Origin: Macrobrachium rosenbergii
Lineage: Eukaryota > Arthropoda > Malacostraca > Decapoda > Palaemonidae
DNA: 64,000 nucleotides
Assembly: GCF_040412425.1 (NCBI RefSeq)
Contig: NC_089744.1
Coordinates: 31,218,501 to 31,282,500, forward strand
Reading direction: 5' to 3'
Shown here: in pieces, positions 58,440 through 64,000 of the stretch
How the letters are laid out: each line of letters opens with the position of its first letter
Numbering within the stretch: the first letter of the stretch is position 1
The notes under the pieces: model-generated
What the model saw: only the letters and a program-made list of their open reading frames with translations
What the model was told of the DNA's origin: nothing
Database searches by the model: none
Position numbers and translations under genes: made by a program

Positions 58440-60040
58440 TCTCAGCTCAGGAGGATGCGTAAACGACTCCCTCCTACTGTGTGGGATAGAACAGCGGACG
58501 ATAGTGGAATTGATCTTTCCATCCATTGTTGAAGTAATAGGAACCAATGCCTGTTTGGCCAATTTGGGGCTATTAAGTAAGCTGTTCCTTTGAAGGTTAG
58601 AAGTTTGTTCAAAACCTTCGAAATCTGGGACAATGGAGAAAAAAGATATTGTCCTCCCCTTGTTCCAGTCTTTAGGAAGGCATCTCTGTCTGTTGCTTGA
58701 CTATCCAGGTGTGGAGACACATATACAGTATTAGGAGTTTGTGATTCTCGTACGTGGCGAACAAGTCCACTTCCGGTTGTAGAAGCATGCTGGCTATTGT
58801 TTGAAAAGAGTGATTGTCCAACATCCACTCTGTTGAGGCTGTCATTTTCCTTGATAAGAGAGTCTGCCATTACAATGAGACCCCCTTTGAGGTGAATTGC
58901 TTGCACCATCCGAAGGATGGCTATCATTATCATAATGAGAGGAGGTGAACGTGATGGCGACCTCTTGGTGCAGGATATTGTAGTTATGTTGTCTCTCTCT
59001 TCTGGAAGTTTGAGTTTTTTGAGACAAAAAGACAGCCATCAGCTCCAGGAAATTGATATAAGAATTCCTCAGAGTAGCTGATCACCTCCCTGCCACCTGA
59101 TGATCCTCCCAATGTCCTCCCAACTTATTAATGAGGCATCTGTGTGTATTGTCACTCATACAGATGGAGGAGTCAGGGTGACCTGTTTTGCCAGATTCCT
59201 TCCAGATCCAAGGCCAAAGTATCTCCCCAATTTTTTTATTCTTTTGACGAGGTCGGTCTCGCATGAGATCTAAGTACTGTATTGGATCCGTTACTGATAC
59301 GAACTGCATAGGGCCCATCATACGTTCTAATTGCCATCTGGAAACTCTGGGCTATGCAAGGAACCTTTTGAGGACTTGCCTTATTCTGTTTTGAGTACGA
59401 TGGGAAGAGACAACAGGCCCTGAAGAGTATCCAAACACAGTCCCAGCCACTGGAAGTGTCTGCTGGGCGTGAGGTGGGATGTTTTCAAATTTATTATAAA
59501 ACCTTTTGACTGTAATCTGTTGATCGTTGCTCTTAGGTTTTTCAAGCGCTCTTTTCTTGTGGGCCCGCAGATCAACCAGTTGTCTAGGTAGGCTATTAGT
59601 TGTATTCCTTTTTGTTTGAGTTCTCGAACGAATACCGTTTCTAATTTTGTAAGATATTCTTTAGGCAATGCTTAGCCCCAAGGGCATGACTTTGAATCTG
59701 TACGTATCTTTTCCCTATCTGGAACCTTAGGAAGGGTGAAGGGAAACGGCTATAGGGATGTGCCAGCATGCATCTTTCAGATATATAGAAACTGTCCAAA
59801 TCCCTTTTGGAATGATTCAGTGTACTTAGGCAATGGTAATTATCTGAAACCTTGGGCAACCAGTGTGCTTGTTCAATGTTGATTGGTTGAGGATCACTCT
59901 CCTTTTTTGGAGGAAATCTTTTTGAGGATGCTCAAGAGATGTACTTGGTGGCAAATATACGCATGTTTCTCTATGGGCACCATTAACAGGGCCTTTCTGT
60001 ACATATAAATAATGCTGTCCCCCCACAGGGAAAACTTCTG
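58440..60040 (-). pseudogene. DIRS copy 5 reverse transcriptase and RNase H
   Basis: In minus-strand order: a decayed palm near 59,860-59,700; motif C at about 59,590, LIAYLDNWLICG, with Asn in place of the second Asp; FQWLGLCLDT; a spacer and an Asp-containing RNase H fragment near 59,150; and then IVMADSLIKENDSLN and AYLIAPNWPNRHWF near 58,850-58,540. Several stops and frameshifts separate these blocks. The last motifs, with APxWPxxxWF, are typical of the RNase H to recombinase spacer in DIRS elements. Confidence 0.82.
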
Positions 60041-60049
60041 TTGTCTGAG

Positions 60050-61430
60050 ATGCTGTCAAAGCTGACCCCCAACCATACAATTCCTCTTGGTATCTGCCTC
60101 CTCCTCTGCCTTCACCTTTGATAGATAATCCAGGTGTTGCTTTTCCTTTTTCCCCCCTATAAGATGGTTTTTGGACCTTGTGAAAAAGGATGTTCTTGCT
60201 GTTGTTGTTGTGCCTTTGTAGGGAATTGTCCCTTCTGGCCACCTACCTGTTTTTTGAGGAAAACTTTTGGGGTGACTGAGGCTTATATGATTTTTGTCAA
60301 AGTGAGCCTTTTTTGGGGTTGGGTAAAGGGAAATTTTGTGTTCTTTGTTTCCTGAATTCCCTTTTCCCCAGAAGAGCATACACTGTACAATTCTGTTGGC
60401 GGGCATGCTCAGTGAGTTGAGTTGAGCCACAATAGACTCCTCAAACAGGTCCTTACAGAAGGGTTTAGAATGTAATAATGCAGTGACATTGGAGAGTGAT
60501 TTGATGGAGCCCTCCAATGCTTCCATTCGTGCTTTTATGCGCCAATTCTAGGAAGTCACATAGTGCTTCCCATAGGGTTCTCATAAGGCTTTTTGCCTCA
60601 ACAGCAAAAATTATCCTTGAATCTTCTGGAAGCCTTTTGGTGGCAACTTCCAGCAAGGTGGTAGAGGTTATGCTAAGGAATCAGAGCCTGCCATTTATTT
60701 CTGAAGAGGCTGTCCCATCTGAGTCTTCTCATAGGGGTCCCAAACTGCTGAGTAGATATATCTAGGGAGCTTTTTCCTTTCAAAAGGGAGTTGTAGCATT
60801 ACCCATTCCTTGGTGGAAATTGGAAACTGGGATGACTGTGGCAGATGGTTTAAATTCTGCCATTGTCTCTTGTTTTTAGTCACTAAAAGCTCTGAAAATC
60901 TGTCTTCACATGATTAATAATTTTGAAAGTGAAGGGACAGAAGGCTGGGGCTACTTGGTGAGCAACTTGGGTCTTATTCAAAATGGAAGTAGATCCATTT
61001 ATCGTTGACCTGGTAAAGGTTGATTTGCCCATTTCTTGGTGGAATTTCCCAAAACTGGGATGACCGTGGCAGATGGTTTTAATTCTGCCATTGTCTCTTA
61101 TTTTTAGTCATATCTTATTTGCAATTCTGAAAATCTGTCTTCACATGGTTAATATTTTTGAAAGTGAAGGGACAGAAGGCTGGGGCTACGTGGTGAGCAA
61201 CTTGGGTCTTATTCAAAATGGAGGTAGAAATCCATTTTCATTGACCTGACCAAGGGGTGATGTCTACAGATTTTAATGCTGTAGGCACAGGTAAGAAAAC
61301 CATTTCTGTTAGTGGTCTTCCATGTCTGGTGAAGGTAAGAATGTCAACCCCATGTAAAGATCCCTCTACTTCCTCCGCCGGGTTAACCTGGGAGGTATTG
61401 GCGACTGATGTTGCTGAGTTTTGGCCCAAA
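60050..61430 (-). pseudogene. DIRS copy 5 gag-like region
   Basis: Minus-strand frames at 60,883-60,695, 60,656-60,465 and 60,526-60,056 give KLPRYIYSAVWDPYEK, RIIFAVEAKSLMRTLWEALC and a Lys-rich tail. They precede the polymerase as gag does in the other copies, but share no clear sequence with them. A tandem duplication at 60,797-61,253 lies in its 5' part. Confidence 0.5.
60797..61253. repeat. tandem duplication, about 230-bp unit, in DIRS copy 5
   Basis: 60,797-61,020 and 61,027-61,253 share GGATGACTGTGGCAGATGG-type words, GAAAATCTGTCTTCACATG and AAGTGAAGGGACAGAAGGCT. The copies differ at many positions. Confidence 0.85.
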
Positions 61431-61959
61431 CATTGATGTTGTTCAGAGAAAGGGTTAAATATCTGCTGCCAGAGTTCTGCCAGAAAGATATAACCTCCCC
61501 CTTCCTCACCCCTACTGAACCCTAGGACTCATTGAGACAGCTTAAAAGGATCAAGCAAATTTTCCTTGTTTTTTACAAGGACTATGCTCATGGCAAGTGG
61601 TATGGGCCATACCCACTGGCAAAAAGTGAACCAAGCAATTCACTACGGAACACTTGAACTGACGATCCTGGCTAATGGTGGCCCTGTAGTGACATAAAGA
61701 AAGTTGTTATTAGAAGCTAATTAGTATTAATTGTTTTCAGGTGAGGGACACTTCTGTAGTTCCTCATCTAGTTTCCATATTACATGTCAACTTGATTACA
61801 AGCGTGCAGTTGTAATACATTTAATTAAATATCTATTTTAACTTAAACCTCTAAGGTTTAGTTAGTTTTCATACCTTTATATGACTGTATTACTTTTATA
61901 CACTGTTAGTCCTTTTGCAATGGCTAAGTGAAATTTTTATTTCCAATTGTCATGCCATT

Positions 61960-63150
61960 CAGACTAACTGCTATGAACTAATTTGTTTAACTAACCCAAG
62001 CTACTTTTTTGTATAGCTTAGGTTAATGCTTCTAGTATAATCTACGTTAAGCCAAGAATAGAGGATTTCTTGGAAGGTTCTTGCTTAACCTATTCTAGGC
62101 TTTTTTAAAACTTAAGGATATAAACTTTACAGAAAATAATCCTCTTATAACTGGTTTTATGTGGCTAAGACTACCCTTTTAACTGATATTTGGCCATCAC
62201 TGTTTCCAGGCTAATACTGTAGTAGGATATTCCTTAAAAGGGGTTCCTACTTAATCTGGAATAAGGCTACTGCCTATTCTAGGTTTTAAAACCTTTTAAG
62301 GATATAGGCTATTAAGACCTTACAGGTTAGTATGTAGCCTTACAGACATGCTACCAAATCAGTTGGCACAAAAACTGAGGTTATTTTATTGAGCGTAGGA
62401 TACTTCTTATATATAATCCTAGGCTTATTTGTTCTTCTTAACCTAGTAGAGGGTATTGCCTAATCCAGATTATTATGGACCACTCTTAAATGTATAGACT
62501 CAGGCTATATAAAAACAGAAAACATACTAATGTGTAACCTTACAGTTAGTTTACTTTTTTGCCTAACCCAGGTTGTTGTTTATATCCAGTCCTAGGCTAT
62601 TTGGTCTACTATATAAAACAGTAACTCACTAATGTGTAAACGTATAGCCAGGCAATAACTTACTCTAATCTAGGTTACTGCCTAATCTGGATTATTTAAT
62701 TCACACTTAAGTGTATGGGTTATATAAAACACAATTAGCTTACCTTAGTATGCAGCCATTACTATTTCATCTAGTCGTAGGTTACATGGTCTAGGCTAAC
62801 AATTTAGTCCAAAAAATGGGATGTTTCATAAAAATTTATCACTTAACTTGATATAAGGTAATGCCTAGGCTAGTACTGGACTATTTAGCTCATGCTTAAG
62901 TGCACAGGCTTATATAAAAGGAAAAAATTTATACTAATATGCAGCCCTATTGTTAGGCTATCGATTTATTTTGCCCAGATATTGGTATTATCTAATCCTA
63001 TGGTCCTTGGTCTAAGGATACATAATCCAAGGGCATAGGCTACAGACAACATTCACTATTAATCTAGTCTAAATTATTCTAACTTACTGCCTAGATTATT
63101 GTAGACATCGTATAATCTTAAAGGATTTTCTATATTAATAATATTAAGTT
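61960..63150. repeat. diverged tandem repeat rich in CCTAGG-like words, about 200-bp unit
   Basis: Segments starting near 62,248, 62,460, 62,682 and 62,870 share a common order: CCTAATCT-GGATTATT, CACTTAAGTGTAT, GGCTATATAAAA, TAGTATGCAGCC. Spacing is about 190-220 bases. No coding frame is evident. Confidence 0.7.
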
Positions 63151-63324
63151 GTGGAAATTTAGTTAGAATTTAAAACAATTTTTGCTTTATGAAACTAGGT
63201 AGCAATCGACGCTTTACAAAACTAGGTAGGCTAGGAATCAACGAGCAGGGTTCTGTCTTTTACAAGGAAACATATCAATTCCAAAAGTTTAAAACTAAAA
63301 CTTTTGACTGGAACTTAATATTAA

Positions 63325-64000
63325 CAATAAACGCCGAGCCTCTTTTTACAAAAAGCGTCTCCTGTATGCGAGGTTTCAGAGTTAATTGATCCAAAGCGGA
63401 AAGAAAGTTTTTTTAAAAAATCACAGCATGCTTAGTTTTTAAGATTAAGAGTTCATTTTTGGCTCCTTTTTGTCATTGCCTGAAGTTTAGTATGGAACCA
63501 TCAGAAATGAAAAAAATATCATTATCATATATAAATATTGGAATATATGACAGCGCAAAAAGAAATTTTCATATATAATTGTATAGAAATCACTACTGTG
63601 AGCAAAACGGTTAAAGCTAATGAGGTTATTTTTGTTGTTGTTGTATTGTACACTAAATTGCGATGATTTTTGGTATATAACAAATTGTAAAACGATCAAA
63701 GCAACACAGAGAAAATATTATCACAAAATGATGCATGAATTAATACTAAAAGGGACATAAAACAAATTTTTTCAAAACTTCACCATAAATCGAAATATTG
63801 AGCTATAACTTTCGTTTGTCGCAAAAATGAAGGTAAATGATTGAATATTACTAGAATGTAAGAGTTTTAGCTTACAATTGCATTTTTCGACCATTTCAGT
63901 CGAGGCAAAGTTGACCTAAGGTTGAAATTTTGGCACTTATCGTGATTAATATGAATATATTTCAAAACTGATAAAAGCTACAACCATGAGTTATTTTTTG
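63325..64000. mobile_element. TTAA-flanked piggyBac-like element P3, reverse orientation, cut by window end
   Basis: TTAA at 63,321-63,324 is followed by AATAAACGCCGAGCC and then by the complement of the right part of P1 and P2 (for example GTATGGAACCATCAGAAATG and TCACCATAAATCGAAATATT). The first internal unit boundary is near 63,900-63,940. Its other end lies beyond the window. Confidence 0.85.

Larger units (their letters stand above)
56735..61500 (-). mobile_element. DIRS-like retrotransposon copy 5, minus strand, gag-side end truncated or unresolved
   Basis: On the plus strand the element's recombinase-side end is at 56,735 (AAAAAACAGGTTTTGACGTA). An internal complementary region at 57,128-57,215 repeats its complement (AAAACCTGTTTTTTG) next to a second sequence, GCGTAGTCGCTTGTTTCATC, that should complement the other end. 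That other end is not found before 61,700, so the gag-side end is deleted or lies further away. Recombinase, RNase H, reverse transcriptase and gag relics occur in this order from left to right, that is 3' to 5' of the minus-strand element. It is a third DIRS family in the window. Confidence 0.82.

Overview
This is a repeat-rich animal nuclear window holding the middle and C-terminal part of one host gene on the + strand, split into eight short exons between positions 5,843 and 48,243. The spliced reading frame is continuous (phases match at all seven junctions, 1,362 coding bases) and matches SMG8, a subunit of the SMG1 kinase complex in nonsense-mediated mRNA decay. The first exons lie upstream of the window and the last lie downstream. 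The introns, the DIRS-type retrotransposons, the AG/CT microsatellites and the TA- and TTAA-flanked small DNA transposons suggest an arthropod, most likely a decapod crustacean. This is an inference, because no marker gene identifies the species.

Most of the window is mobile DNA. Six DIRS-like (tyrosine-recombinase) retroelements lie in or beside the SMG8 introns. Copy 0 (1-4,658, left end outside), copy 1 (22,691-31,001) and copy 2 (31,921-38,002) share one family of ends. Copy 4 (39,051-46,418) and copy 3 (about 48,253-55,570) share another. Copy 5 (56,735 to about 61,500) is on the minus strand and belongs to a third type. The diagnostic structure is visible directly: inverted terminal repeats, no target-site duplication, and near the 3' end an internal region complementary to the joined left and right termini. 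Between the ends lie remains of gag, reverse transcriptase/RNase H and a tyrosine recombinase. All copies carry stops, frameshifts or lost catalytic residues.

Nested in these elements or in the introns are: a 1.96-kb fold-back element with 477-bp arms that splits the recombinase of copy 1; two TTAA-flanked piggyBac-like elements carrying three and four tandem 360-380-bp units, plus a third cut by the window end; five TA-type MITEs with two kinds of ends; two RTE-like LINE relics; a dispersed repeat with one palindromic copy; several tandem duplications and minisatellites; and three (AG/CT)n tracts.

Layout: 1-4,658 DIRS copy 0 with two MITEs; 5,843-22,597 SMG8 exons A to F (exon 1 to exon 6 here) with MITEs, LINE relics and TTAA elements in introns; 22,691-31,001 DIRS copy 1; 31,420-31,680 exon 7; 31,921-46,418 DIRS copies 2 and 4; 46,419-48,099 duplicated intronic sequence and microsatellites; 48,100-48,243 exon 8; 48,253-55,570 DIRS copy 3, starting about 9 bases after the exon 8 splice donor; 55,570-64,000 tandem repeats, DIRS copy 5 and a third TTAA element. 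I see no other host gene, no RNA gene and no CRISPR array.
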